Source: Bacteroidales bacterium
GTDB lineage: Bacteria; Bacteroidota; Bacteroidia; Bacteroidales; JAADJA01
Length of the DNA: 64,000 bases
NCBI GenBank assembly: GCA_020438105.1
Contig: JAGQVE010000001.1
Location: 113,700 to 177,699 of the forward strand
Direction: 5' to 3'
Shown here in pieces: positions 16,332 to 24,102 of this stretch. Under the pieces are notes generated by a model. The model had not been told where the DNA came from and searched no databases. It saw only the letters and a list, made by a program, of their open reading frames with translations. Both the position numbers and the translations under genes were made by a program. How positions within the stretch are numbered: the first letter of the stretch is position 1; every line of letters begins with the position of its first letter.

Positions 16332-17321
16332 ATGGGGAGCACAGGCTTAACACTGGGTAAATTTGCCCCCTTCCACAAGGGCCATGAACTTCTGGTTCGA
16401 ACAGCGTTAGGGGAAACCGACCATGTGATCATTGTTATTTACAACTCTCCGGAAATTACACAAATACCACTTAATATCAGGGCTAACTGGATCCGGACAA
16501 TTTTCCCTGAAGTTGAAGTCATAGAAGCCTGGGATGGTCCGTCAGAAAGTGGCAATAGCCCGAAAGTAAAAAAGATCCAGGAAAATTACATTCAGAGGAT
16601 TCTTAATGGTAGAAAAATCACCCATTTTTATTCGAGTGAGTTTTATGGTGATCATATGAGTAATGCACTAAATGCAGTAAACAGAATAGTTGATAAAAAG
16701 AGATCAATCGTCCCCATCTCAGGTTCTGCAATTCGAAAAAATCCATTTAAGTATAGGCAATTCCTTTCGCCAGCTGTTTACAAGGATTTTATCGTTAATG
16801 TTGTATTTCTGGGTGCTCCTTCAACTGGAAAATCGACCATGGCTGAATATTGCGCCCGTAAGTTCAATACTGTTTATATGCCGGAATTTGGTCGCGAGTA
16901 TTGGAATAAAAACCAGATAAACAGACGGCTAACCTTAAATCAATTGGTCGAAATAGCCGAAGGCCATCTAATCCGCGAAAACCAACAAATAATGGAGGCG
17001 AATACCTGGTTGTTCAGCGATACTAACGCTATAACTACCTATATGTTCTCCTTGTATTACCATAATAAGGTACACGATAGATTAACTGAACTTGCTCAGT
17101 TTGCTGAAAAAAGATACGATATTGTATTTTTATGTGATACTGACATTCCTTATGACGATACATGGGACAGATCGGGTGAAGTAAACAGATCAGAATTTCA
17201 ACAAAAGATTATTGATGATTTGAATCGAAGGAACCTCCCTTTCATAATGCTTAGTGGGAATCTGGAAACGAGAATGGAACAGGTAAAAAAAACTTTAATG
17301 GAATTCCAAAAAATATATTAG
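16332..17321 (+). CDS. nadR: NadR-like NMN adenylyltransferase / ribosylnicotinamide kinase
   Basis: The 329-residue protein joins two activities of NAD salvage. The N-terminal nucleotidyltransferase domain has GKFAPFHKGHELL (HxGH motif) and a later SGSAIRKNPF (ISGTxIR-like) motif. The C-terminal kinase has the P-loop GAPSTGKSTM. The enzyme should phosphorylate nicotinamide riboside and adenylate NMN to NAD. The DNA-binding helix-turn-helix found in enterobacterial NadR is absent, so it is not a repressor. Confidence 0.9.
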   Translation: MGSTGLTLGKFAPFHKGHELLVRTALGETDHVIIVIYNSPEITQIPLNIRANWIRTIFPEVEVIEAWDGPSESGNSPKVKKIQENYIQRILNGRKITHFYSSEFYGDHMSNALNAVNRIVDKKRSIVPISGSAIRKNPFKYRQFLSPAVYKDFIVNVVFLGAPSTGKSTMAEYCARKFNTVYMPEFGREYWNKNQINRRLTLNQLVEIAEGHLIRENQQIMEANTWLFSDTNAITTYMFSLYYHNKVHDRLTELAQFAEKRYDIVFLCDTDIPYDDTWDRSGEVNRSEFQQKIIDDLNRRNLPFIMLSGNLETRMEQVKKTLMEFQKIY

Positions 17322-17464
17322 CTCTTTAAAATCTGAAATTTTAAATAATAACACGAACCAAATCCTTTGAAGCCAAACATTACGTCATATTTGATGTTAA
17401 TACTTTATAACCCTTCAAGTGCTGATTTTATCTTATTTTAATTGAAAATTGAGAACTAAATTTT

Positions 17465-17929
17465 ATGAATACCCCCCCCGACCCGCTATCAAACAAAAAA
17501 AATTCGGATCAAAAGGACAATAACACCCAGGATGCTGATCCCGACCTGGAGGAGTTAAAAGCCCGCTTCCTCTCCATTGCAGCGCATGAATTCAAAACAC
17601 CGCTCACCGGAATTTTATCCTCTCTCAACCTAATCGACCGTTACCTTGAATCGGATTCGGTAAACTGGGCTCGTTTTAAGCACCATGAAAAAGTGAACAG
17701 TCACCTACAGAAAATCCAGGAATCGGCTACTAATCTCTCTGCCACCCTCAATAAATTTCTTTCAATGCAGAATATCGAACAGGGAGAAATTCCGATTAAT
17801 CGTTCCGTAGTGGATATTAAAAAACTGCTGACAAAACAATGTGGACTGAACTTAAATAATATTAACTACCCACCACAGTCCATCATAGCCCGTAGCCGGT
17901 TTTATGGTCATCAAGAAAAAGAATTGTAA
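17465..17929 (+). pseudogene. Histidine kinase fragment (HisKA only)
   Basis: The 154-residue frame carries a complete HisKA dimerisation domain: LKARFLSIAAHEFKTPLTGILSSLNLI with the phospho-acceptor His in AAHEFKTPL, then a second helix with SATNLSATLNKFLSMQNIEQGEI. Sensor kinases continue with a HATPase_c domain, which is absent; the frame ends with unrelated residues (RSRFYGHQEKEL). The sensory N-terminus is also replaced by a short polar leader. The gene therefore looks like a truncated remnant joined to foreign sequence just before the cassette-like region. A free HisKA protein acting as an inhibitor remains possible. Confidence 0.7.
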
Positions 17930-18037
17930 ATTTGAGCATAAAGAACATCAATGAGCTTCAAAGTTAAAAAAACGTCTACAGGCCATATGGGCATCACATT
18001 AAGCTTCATTAAACAATTAAAATCAAAAGAAAGAATA

Positions 18038-19087
18038 ATGAAGAAATTATTAACACATGTATCAATAATTATACTTCTCATGACGAGTTGCACTAATTAT
18101 CAGAATGCAGACATTCAGGTTGATAAAAAAAACAACTATTGGGATTATTCAACCAGTGATGACCAGAACACCGGTGGAATTAAAATGATTCCCATCGAAA
18201 CACCTAAAGGCATCTTCAATGTCTTTACTAAGCGTATGGGCAATAATCCCAAAATAAAAATTTTGCTGCTGCATGGTGGTCCTGGAGCTACCCACGAATG
18301 TTTTGAAAATTTTGATGGATATCTTCCCAATGAGCAGATAGAATACATTTATTATGACCAACTGGAAAGCTACTACAGTGATCAACCCAATGATTCAACC
18401 TTGTGGACCATTGAGCATTTTGTTGAAGAAGTGGAACAAGTGCGAAAAGCCCTTAATCTAAACAATGATAATTTTTATTTATACGGACAATCCTGGGGCG
18501 GCATTTTAGCCATGGAGTATGCACTGAAATACCAGAACAATCTTAAAGGCTTAATCATTTCAAACATGATGGCAAGTATTCCAGAATATGAAAAATATGC
18601 ATCTGAAGTATTGGGACCACAGCTTCCACCTGATGTTTACAAAGAAATAAAGGCACTTGAAGCTAAAGAAGATTTTGGTAATCCCAGATATGCAGAATTG
18701 GTTCAACAGCACTACTACACAGAACATATTTTAAGAAAACCTTTAGAGGAATGGCCTGAATTCATTAACAGAACGTTTAAGCATCTCAACCCAAATATCT
18801 ACATCTACATGCAAGGCTATAGCGAATTTGGAGTTACAGGGAATGCATCTTTAAAAGGATGGGATGTTTCCGGCCGACTTTTTGAAATTAAAGTGCCAAC
18901 ATTAATTATAGGTGGGAAATACGATACTATGGATCCCAAATATATGGAGTGGATGAGTTCGCAGGTTCAAAAAGGTCGCAGTGTTACGACGAATGGGGGT
19001 CACATATCTTATTATGATGATCCTGAAACCTATTTCTCGGGCCTAATTCAATTTATCAAAGATGTAGACTCGGGGAAATTCAAATAA
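18038..19087 (+). CDS. Alpha/beta hydrolase lipoprotein, proline-iminopeptidase-like
   Basis: From the ATG at 18038 the protein has 349 residues and a lipoprotein signal (MKKLLTHVSIIILLMTSC, Cys18). A longer frame back to 17951 is unlikely because it would bury the signal peptide. Peptidase S33 landmarks are HGGPGATHECF (oxyanion region), GQSWGG with the nucleophile Ser, GGKYDTMDP with the acid Asp, and GGHISYYD with the catalytic His. Such enzymes release N-terminal proline or hydrolyse small esters. Being lipidated, it probably works outside the cytoplasm. A short attC-like palindrome starts 6 bp after its stop. Confidence 0.85.
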   Translation: MKKLLTHVSIIILLMTSCTNYQNADIQVDKKNNYWDYSTSDDQNTGGIKMIPIETPKGIFNVFTKRMGNNPKIKILLLHGGPGATHECFENFDGYLPNEQIEYIYYDQLESYYSDQPNDSTLWTIEHFVEEVEQVRKALNLNNDNFYLYGQSWGGILAMEYALKYQNNLKGLIISNMMASIPEYEKYASEVLGPQLPPDVYKEIKALEAKEDFGNPRYAELVQQHYYTEHILRKPLEEWPEFINRTFKHLNPNIYIYMQGYSEFGVTGNASLKGWDVSGRLFEIKVPTLIIGGKYDTMDPKYMEWMSSQVQKGRSVTTNGGHISYYDDPETYFSGLIQFIKDVDSGKFK

Positions 19088-19092
19088 ACAAA

Positions 19093-19150
19093 CCATAACA
19101 GAGTGTATGCGCAACCCTACTTGTATGCACCTACACGTAAACCGTTGTGC
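19093..19150 (+). repeat. attC-like palindrome 1
   Basis: The site begins CCATAAC and ends GTTGTGC, resembling the RYYYAAC/GTTRRRY end boxes of integron attC sites. Inner arms GTGTATGCGC and GCACCTACAC pair at 8 of 10 positions. The length of about 58 bp is at the short end for attC. It sits immediately after the hydrolase stop codon, where a cassette recombination site would be expected. Confidence 0.4.
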
Positions 19151-19228
19151 TTAATTCCCCAGATAAAATCCTCCAAAATTGAGGAATGGGAATATATCAA
19201 TTTTTACAGATTCTATTGATTTTGACAG

Positions 19229-19317
19229 CTAACGTAAATTGGTAAAAAATGGATAAAAAAGGACTAAATTTGAAAAATCGTAACTCAATGATTAACTGTA
19301 GTTTATTTTTACGTTAG
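19229..19317. repeat. Inverted repeat CTAACGTAAA ... TTTACGTTAG
   Basis: A perfect 10-bp inverted repeat (19229-19238 with 19308-19317) lies in front of the DUF2971 gene. Its outer ends, CTAAC and GTTAG, are those of attC-type boxes. The GTTAG end is followed 30 bp later by the start of the gene. The interior is AT-rich without further clear pairing. Confidence 0.45.
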
Positions 19318-19349
19318 TCAGAATAATACAAAGACTAAACTAAGAGCAT

Positions 19350-20351
19350 TTGAAAGAAAAAATAAAAATCACAGGAGATAGTTGGACTGCACTTCAAATG
19401 CAGTTAAGTGACTTGATTACTGCAAATGTATTCACTAATGAAAAATTAGGAAAAAAATTCCCAACGACTAAGACCATTTATCACTATACATCTTTATCTG
19501 GTCTGATTTCAATAATTGAATCCCAATCAATATACTGCACCAATATAAATTACTTAAATGACAAGAAGGAATTTAAATATGGAGTAAGTATTATTGAGAA
19601 AGTAATTGATAAACTTTTAAAAGAAAATTTTGAGATTCCTGTTTTAGAAATGGTAAATAAGCATATCGGGCGAATTTATAAACATGAAAGATATGTTACA
19701 TGTTTTTCAAAGCAAGGAGACTTACTCAGCCAATGGAGAGCATATGCAAATCAAGGAAGGGGCGTTTCAATCGGTTTTGACTTTATTAATTTCAGTGATT
19801 CTATTGACCAATTTGTACACGGTAGACATATAGAATATGATGAAAACACCCAACTTCAAGTTGTCGAAGAATTAATTCGAATTATTGCCACATTTTTCAA
19901 AGAAAGAAAAGAAATAATAGAATGGGCTGATTTTGGTTATGAATGGCTTGTAAATACAGTAATTGTTGACTTTCTTCAAGATATAATCGCATCTTATAAA
20001 AGTTATACATTTAGGGAAGAAGAGGAATATAGATTTGAATATACAATTGATGGGAATATGATTAAAAAAGGAGACGAAGAAATTCATTTTCGTTCATCTG
20101 ATACTTTAATTATACCATATTTGATTCTGGAAGCCAAATATCGAAAATATTTAAATGAAAGAGAAAAAGTGGGTTATGAAGATTACGAAGAAGAATCAAC
20201 TTTTATCATTGATAAATTACCAATTAATGAAATAATTATTGGACCATCATTTGAATTTGATTCTATAAAGAATGCACTTGAAGAATTACTTCTAAAACAT
20301 AATTATAAGAATATAAACATCAAAAAATCAGAAATACCTTATAGAATATAA
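19350..20351 (+). CDS. DUF2971 protein
   Basis: The protein is 333 residues if the TTG at 19350 is used; an ATG at 19398 is the alternative and would begin MQLSDLITANVF. DUF2971 hallmarks are IYHYTSLSGLISIIESQSIYCTN near the N-terminus, LNDKKEFKYG, and CFSKQGDLLSQWRAYANQGRGVSIGFDF. A C-terminal YLILEAKYRKYL region follows. The family is widespread in accessory regions and defence islands, with no settled activity. Strong AT-richness and flanking attC-like palindromes suggest it arrived horizontally as a cassette. Confidence 0.8.
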   Translation: MKEKIKITGDSWTALQMQLSDLITANVFTNEKLGKKFPTTKTIYHYTSLSGLISIIESQSIYCTNINYLNDKKEFKYGVSIIEKVIDKLLKENFEIPVLEMVNKHIGRIYKHERYVTCFSKQGDLLSQWRAYANQGRGVSIGFDFINFSDSIDQFVHGRHIEYDENTQLQVVEELIRIIATFFKERKEIIEWADFGYEWLVNTVIVDFLQDIIASYKSYTFREEEEYRFEYTIDGNMIKKGDEEIHFRSSDTLIIPYLILEAKYRKYLNEREKVGYEDYEEESTFIIDKLPINEIIIGPSFEFDSIKNALEELLLKHNYKNINIKKSEIPYRI

Positions 20352-20359
20352 ATTACTAT

Positions 20360-20490
20360 GGCTAACAGCAAGTATAGCAAATAGCCGCGTTGCGGTCATC
20401 AAGACAAAGAATTATAAAATTGAAAAAACAAGAAATTAAAATAAATACTGCAAAGGAACGGCTACATGCCATACTTGCAACACGTTATGC
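20360..20490 (+). repeat. attC-like palindrome 2 (131 bp)
   Basis: The outer boxes are GGCTAAC (20360-20366) and GTTATGC (20484-20490). Inner arms GCAAGTATAGCA (20368-20379) and TGCCATACTTGC (20467-20478) pair with one mismatch, and TAGCCG/CGGCTA (20382-20387, 20459-20464) pair perfectly. The 71-nt centre includes TCATCAAGACAAA, which recurs exactly at 22190-22202. This layout (end boxes, imperfect double arm, long variable centre) is that of an integron attC site. Confidence 0.55.
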
Positions 20491-20516
20491 AGTAATAATT
20501 AATTAGAAACCAATAT

Positions 20517-21506
20517 ATGAAAGCAAGAAAAAACAAATTATTGATAATAATTCTTTTGATTGTTCCAACCTGTTTTTCAATTTCATTGGCCCAGGAACCA
20601 AGCCCAAACCAAATAACAGATTCGCTGTCAAAGCTTGAATTAGTTTTCAATGATGGGCTCTTCACCGAAGGTCCTGCTGTTGGTCCTGATGGTTTCGTCT
20701 ATTTTTGTGATGTTACATTGACTCAATATTTTGGCAAGCAAGCCGGACACATATGGAAATACAATCCTCAGAACAATCAGACGAGTCTGTTCCGTTCGCC
20801 TAGCGGAATGTCTACTGGAATAATATTTGACCTTGATGGTAATATGGTAATAGCGCAAGGTGCAGATTTCGGTGGTAGATGTATCATACGAACGAATATG
20901 GTAACTGGTAAAAGTGAGATTATTGCTGGTTTGTATGAGGGTAAATCTTTGAATGCACCTAATGATCTCGTCATAGACGAAAAAGGGCAAATATATTTTA
21001 CAGATCCTAGATATTTTGGACATGAACCTGTTGAACAACCTGTAATGGGTGTTTATCGAATTAATCTGGATGGCTCCCTGGACAGGGTTATCGAACATGC
21101 CGGAACTCCCAACGGCATTCTTATTTCTCCGGACCAAAAATATCTCTATGTCAGCAGCCTCAACTTCCCGACCTGGTCAAACCTGAATGCTCTTCTAAGA
21201 TTCGAGATAGGTGAAGATGGTAAAGTGAAAAATAGAAAGATCCTGATCGATTTCAGTGGAACTCCCGGTCCTGACGGTATGGCAATAGATCTGAATGGAA
21301 ATCTTTATTTGACCCTTCAGGGAGTCAATCCAGGCATCCATATATTCTCGCCGGAAGGCACTAAGCTGGATTATATCAAAACACCGGAAAACCCGACAAA
21401 TGTAACTTTTGGTCGTGGGGAGACAGAAAACATCCTGTTTATCACAGCAGGTAAAAGCCTTTACAAGATCAGGGTAAACGCAAAAGGCTACTTTCCCTCA
21501 AAATAA
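20517..21506 (+). CDS. SMP-30/gluconolactonase-like secreted protein
   Basis: The 329-residue protein has a signal peptide (LLIIILLIVPTCFSISLAQ) and a six-bladed propeller of the SMP-30/gluconolactonase/LRE type. Landmarks are FTEGPAVGPDGFVYFCDV (metal-ligand Glu), LNAPNDLVIDEKGQIYFTDPRYF (Asn/Asp ligands), GTPNGILISPDQKYLYVS and PGPDGMAIDLNGNLYLT. The metal-binding residues Glu, Asn and Asp appear to be kept, so a lactonase or related hydrolase is plausible. It is probably periplasmic. It lies between two attC-like sites, 27 bp after palindrome 2. Confidence 0.87.
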   Translation: MKARKNKLLIIILLIVPTCFSISLAQEPSPNQITDSLSKLELVFNDGLFTEGPAVGPDGFVYFCDVTLTQYFGKQAGHIWKYNPQNNQTSLFRSPSGMSTGIIFDLDGNMVIAQGADFGGRCIIRTNMVTGKSEIIAGLYEGKSLNAPNDLVIDEKGQIYFTDPRYFGHEPVEQPVMGVYRINLDGSLDRVIEHAGTPNGILISPDQKYLYVSSLNFPTWSNLNALLRFEIGEDGKVKNRKILIDFSGTPGPDGMAIDLNGNLYLTLQGVNPGIHIFSPEGTKLDYIKTPENPTNVTFGRGETENILFITAGKSLYKIRVNAKGYFPSK

Positions 21507-21647
21507 TACAATGATAATTGCTGCTAATATCGGATCAGAGTGAATACCTCAAATGGCCATTCTTAGGAAAACAAATAGTAACTTTAAAGTGTAGAAATAA
21601 AATCAAATTTAATAGATGAAATTCGGAACGCACTTTACCAGTGGAAC

Positions 21648-21657
21648 GTTAGGCTGC
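21648..21657 (+). repeat. Cassette-boundary box GTTAGGCTGC
   Basis: GTTAGGC fits the GTTRRRY end box of attC exactly. Its 10-bp extension GTTAGGCTGC is perfectly inverted at 22150-22159 (GCAGCCTAAC), so the two boxes bracket the gene at 21663-22145. The opposite arm of this upstream site was not found. Confidence 0.45.
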
Positions 21658-21662
21658 ATAAG

Positions 21663-22145
21663 ATGAAAATACTGATATACATATTATTTACAATTTACTA
21701 TTCAAATTCTGCATACACTCAACAATTTGCGAATGATTCTCTAATGAACGTCAACCTCGAACCAATTAATAGAATAATAACTGGATTACCTAAAGATTCC
21801 ATAATTGAAAGTTTAGAAAGTAAATACATTGAATTGGACAATATTGCATCTTGCTTGACAATATTAGAAGTTGATGTATTGGATAGCGTTTTAAAAGAAA
21901 AGGTATACGAGAGACTTGAGGACTTTGCTCGTTATTATTTTAAAATCGAAGAACCAATAATTATATTAGGAACAGGAATGAATAGTATCAGAAAGGCAGA
22001 GGAATTAAATTCAAAGACATATGAGAGCAATTTAAAATTTATAAGTTTGGGAAACACTTGTTTAGGAAACTGGGACCTAGAATCAGGTATTCAAAGGTTT
22101 AATATTGTAACTTTGAAATTATTGAATATTGATAGATTACAATAA
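21663..22145 (+). CDS. Secreted protein of unknown function (cassette-like)
   Basis: This 160-residue protein has a short signal peptide (ILIYILFTIYYSNSAYTQQ) and no recognised domain. The rest is mixed helix and strand: KDSIIESLESKYIELDNIASCLTILEVDVLDSVLKEKVYERLEDFARYYF as helices, and an EEPIIILGTGMNSIRKAEELN segment. Two cysteines in the mature part could form a disulfide. It is AT-rich and bracketed by perfectly inverted GTTAGGCTGC/GCAGCCTAAC boxes, as expected for a mobile gene cassette. Confidence 0.6.
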   Translation: MKILIYILFTIYYSNSAYTQQFANDSLMNVNLEPINRIITGLPKDSIIESLESKYIELDNIASCLTILEVDVLDSVLKEKVYERLEDFARYYFKIEEPIIILGTGMNSIRKAEELNSKTYESNLKFISLGNTCLGNWDLESGIQRFNIVTLKLLNIDRLQ

Positions 22146-22149
22146 TTAC

Positions 22150-22202
22150 GCAGCCTAACATACGATAATAGCCAATTAACGCATTCCGTTCATCAAGACA
22201 AA
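22150..22202 (+). repeat. attC-like left half
   Basis: The sequence starts GCAGCCTAAC; GCCTAAC matches the RYYYAAC box exactly. It continues with ATAGCCAAT and TCATCAAGACAAA, segments shared in the same order with palindrome 2. The matching right half with GTTRRRY was not seen, so this site is probably decayed or truncated. Confidence 0.45.
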
Positions 22203-22245
22203 AACATAAAAGGAAAAACAACCCATAAATCAACAACTAAATAGC

Positions 22246-22650
22246 ATGAAAAAATTAAATTTCATTATTCTATTGATTTTAACATTAACTGTCGGGTGTT
22301 CAAAAAACAACTTTGAAACAGGAATAAAAGGGACAGTTGAATATGGCCAAGGAGACTGTATGCCGGTTATTGATTATGAAAGTAGAGAATATGATAATTA
22401 TAAGGGCCATCTTTATTTTATTGTCAAAGAAGATTTGGACAGCTTAGGAAATGGAGACTTTGAACAGTTGAAATCCAGTAGCGTTGTGGTTTTTATAAGA
22501 AAAGGTAAACTTTCAACTGAATTGCCCAAAGGGACATATATAGTTATGCCAGATGATGTTTATTTCTATTCGGAAGAAAATACAATAACAATAAATCCTG
22601 ATGAGGTTCTGAATAAGGACTTTAAATTCTGGAAATGCACATCTTATTAA
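22246..22650 (+). CDS. Small lipoprotein, unknown
   Basis: The 134-residue protein has a clear lipoprotein signal (LNFIILLILTLTVGC, Cys18). The body resembles a small beta-sandwich of the carboxypeptidase-regulatory/transthyretin-like type: FETGIKGTVEYGQGDCMPV at the start and LSTELPKGTYIVMPDD later, though the match is weak. Two further cysteines (GDCMPV and the C-terminal WKCTSY) could form a disulfide. It follows the attC-like half site at 22150, so it too may have come in as a cassette. Confidence 0.6.
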   Translation: MKKLNFIILLILTLTVGCSKNNFETGIKGTVEYGQGDCMPVIDYESREYDNYKGHLYFIVKEDLDSLGNGDFEQLKSSSVVVFIRKGKLSTELPKGTYIVMPDDVYFYSEENTITINPDEVLNKDFKFWKCTSY

Positions 22651-22913
22651 AAATGTTAGATAAATGAAGATTTGCAATTGGTTACAGGTAGACTAAATAA
22701 AATCAAAATTTGTCCAATTTGTAAATCATACAATGTTGTTATATTGAATAGGACAGGAATATTGTTATGCTTTCAATAATGTTATTTGGCTTGCCTTTAC
22801 CATTGTTTTAAAAGAAGTACTATTGCTTCGATCACAGAAATAAATGGATACTAAAATAAAACCGCTACCAAATCTAATATCCCCATCTTGAGCCAAATGA
22901 GTTGCCCCAAAAG

Positions 22914-23507
22914 CTACTTTTCAGGATTTGCAAGCCCGTAGTTATAACGGATCACCATGTTCAGCAAGGTAAATTCAAGGTCTTCAAAATCCATTTCATC
23001 AACCCTTGTTTGCAGCGCTTCATTTCCCACGAAAGTTTGCTTTAATACAGACTTGTAATTGGAATTGTTTAATTGTATGGTATTCCCATCTTTGTTAATG
23101 TAAAAAGTGGATCGAGAAGGGGCTTTCTCCGCTGTCGCCAGGGTTGGCTTTTTTTCATCACTGATCTGTGTTTTCCCCTTTTTCTCTGTGGAATAGAGGC
23201 TCACAACATCTTCAGTCATCACCTTCAGCAGTTGCTTTTTGCCATTAACCTCCAGGTTTTTATATACAAAACGGCATTTCAATTCGCTGACATCACCACT
23301 TTTTATGCTTTTTGGTTTTTCGGGTTGCCCCGGAAGTGTATAACTGATCTTTGCTTTATCAAGGCTGTTTTCATCAATTTTACAAACAATGGTATCCTTA
23401 CCATGAATGATGTAATCCTTATAAAAGTAAGCACTTATGGATGCGTTTTGCGCAATTCCGGCTATTGAAAAAACCATACACGCAATGACAAACCAGAAAC
23501 GAACCAT
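22914..23507 (-). CDS. Secreted protein of unknown function
   Basis: The 197-residue protein has an N-terminal signal peptide (FVIACMVFSIAGIAQ). The mature part contains YFYKDYIIHGKDTIVCKI and KISYTLPGQPEKPKSIKSGDVSELKCRFV. A lysine-rich middle stretch and a helical end (ALQTRVDEMDFEDLEFTLLNMVIRYNYG) follow. The segment around KDTIVCKI with SGDVSEL resembles small secreted Bacteroidota proteins whose genes encode an opening GKDTIxCxI strand, but no function is known. It is divergent from 23664. Confidence 0.65.
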   Translation of the reverse strand: MVRFWFVIACMVFSIAGIAQNASISAYFYKDYIIHGKDTIVCKIDENSLDKAKISYTLPGQPEKPKSIKSGDVSELKCRFVYKNLEVNGKKQLLKVMTEDVVSLYSTEKKGKTQISDEKKPTLATAEKAPSRSTFYINKDGNTIQLNNSNYKSVLKQTFVGNEALQTRVDEMDFEDLEFTLLNMVIRYNYGLANPEK

Positions 23508-23663
23508 AATTTCGAATTTGAAGATTTTATATTACGAACGAAGAATCGAACATGAAATTACCCGGGTAAAATTAGAAAGTAAATCCTTTGGTTTTTGAAA
23601 TAAATCAATTCAAAAGTAAATTATATCTTTAGCAAGCGCTTTGCACTATTAATTTGAACAAAA

Positions 23664-24047
23664 ATGAAAGACTTCAAAAAATATTATATTGTTCCTGCTC
23701 CACCCGAGGAGATATACATAGCTCTTACCAATCCATTAACACTGGAACTGTGGACAGGCGAGCCCGCTGAAATGAGTACCGAACCCGGTTCAGAATTTTC
23801 CTTGTGGAACGGGGATATAGCAGGTAAAAACCTGGAATTTGAAGAGAACAAAAAAATCGTTCAGGAGTGGTATTTTGGTGATCAGGAAGAAAAATCGATT
23901 GTTACCATAAAATTGCACCCACATAAAAAAGGGACCTCTGTGGAATTGATACATAGCAACATTCCGGATGAAGATTTTGAAGATTTTACGGAGGGTTGGG
24001 ACGAAAGCTATTTTGATTCACTAATCGCCTTTTTCGAGGAAAAATAA
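23664..24047 (+). CDS. SRPBCC/AHSA1-like protein
   Basis: The 127-residue protein has the Bet v1-like AHSA1 pattern: KYYIVPAPPEEIYIALTNPLTLELWTGEPAEM at the start, GSEFSLWNGDIAGKNLEF, then VQEWYFG and TSVELIHSNIPDEDFEDFTEGWDESYFDSL at the end. Bacterial members are small hydrophobic-ligand-binding or Hsp90-activator-like proteins. It is cytoplasmic by lack of a signal peptide. It is convergent with the large gene at 24103, sharing a hairpin between them. Confidence 0.87.
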   Translation: MKDFKKYYIVPAPPEEIYIALTNPLTLELWTGEPAEMSTEPGSEFSLWNGDIAGKNLEFEENKKIVQEWYFGDQEEKSIVTIKLHPHKKGTSVELIHSNIPDEDFEDFTEGWDESYFDSLIAFFEEK

Positions 24048-24077
24048 AAAACCGAAACCCGGCGTACCGGATTTCGG
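24043..24077 (-). terminator. Intrinsic terminator of the 24103-27033 gene
   Basis: The hairpin CCGAAA-C-CCGG-CGTA-CCGG-A-TTTCGG (24052-24077) is followed on the minus strand by a T-rich run (TTTTTTATTTTT). It lies about 25 bp beyond the stop of the minus-strand gene and just after the stop of the plus-strand gene. Confidence 0.85.
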
Positions 24078-24102
24078 CCATTAATTCTAAGAAAAGTTAA
24101 TG

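Noticed and set aside
17930..18037. N-terminal extension of the hydrolase as the missing kinase end
   Set aside because: The stretch GHMGITLSFIKQL looks slightly like a kinase G-box but is in a different frame from the HisKA part, and the other HATPase motifs are missing.
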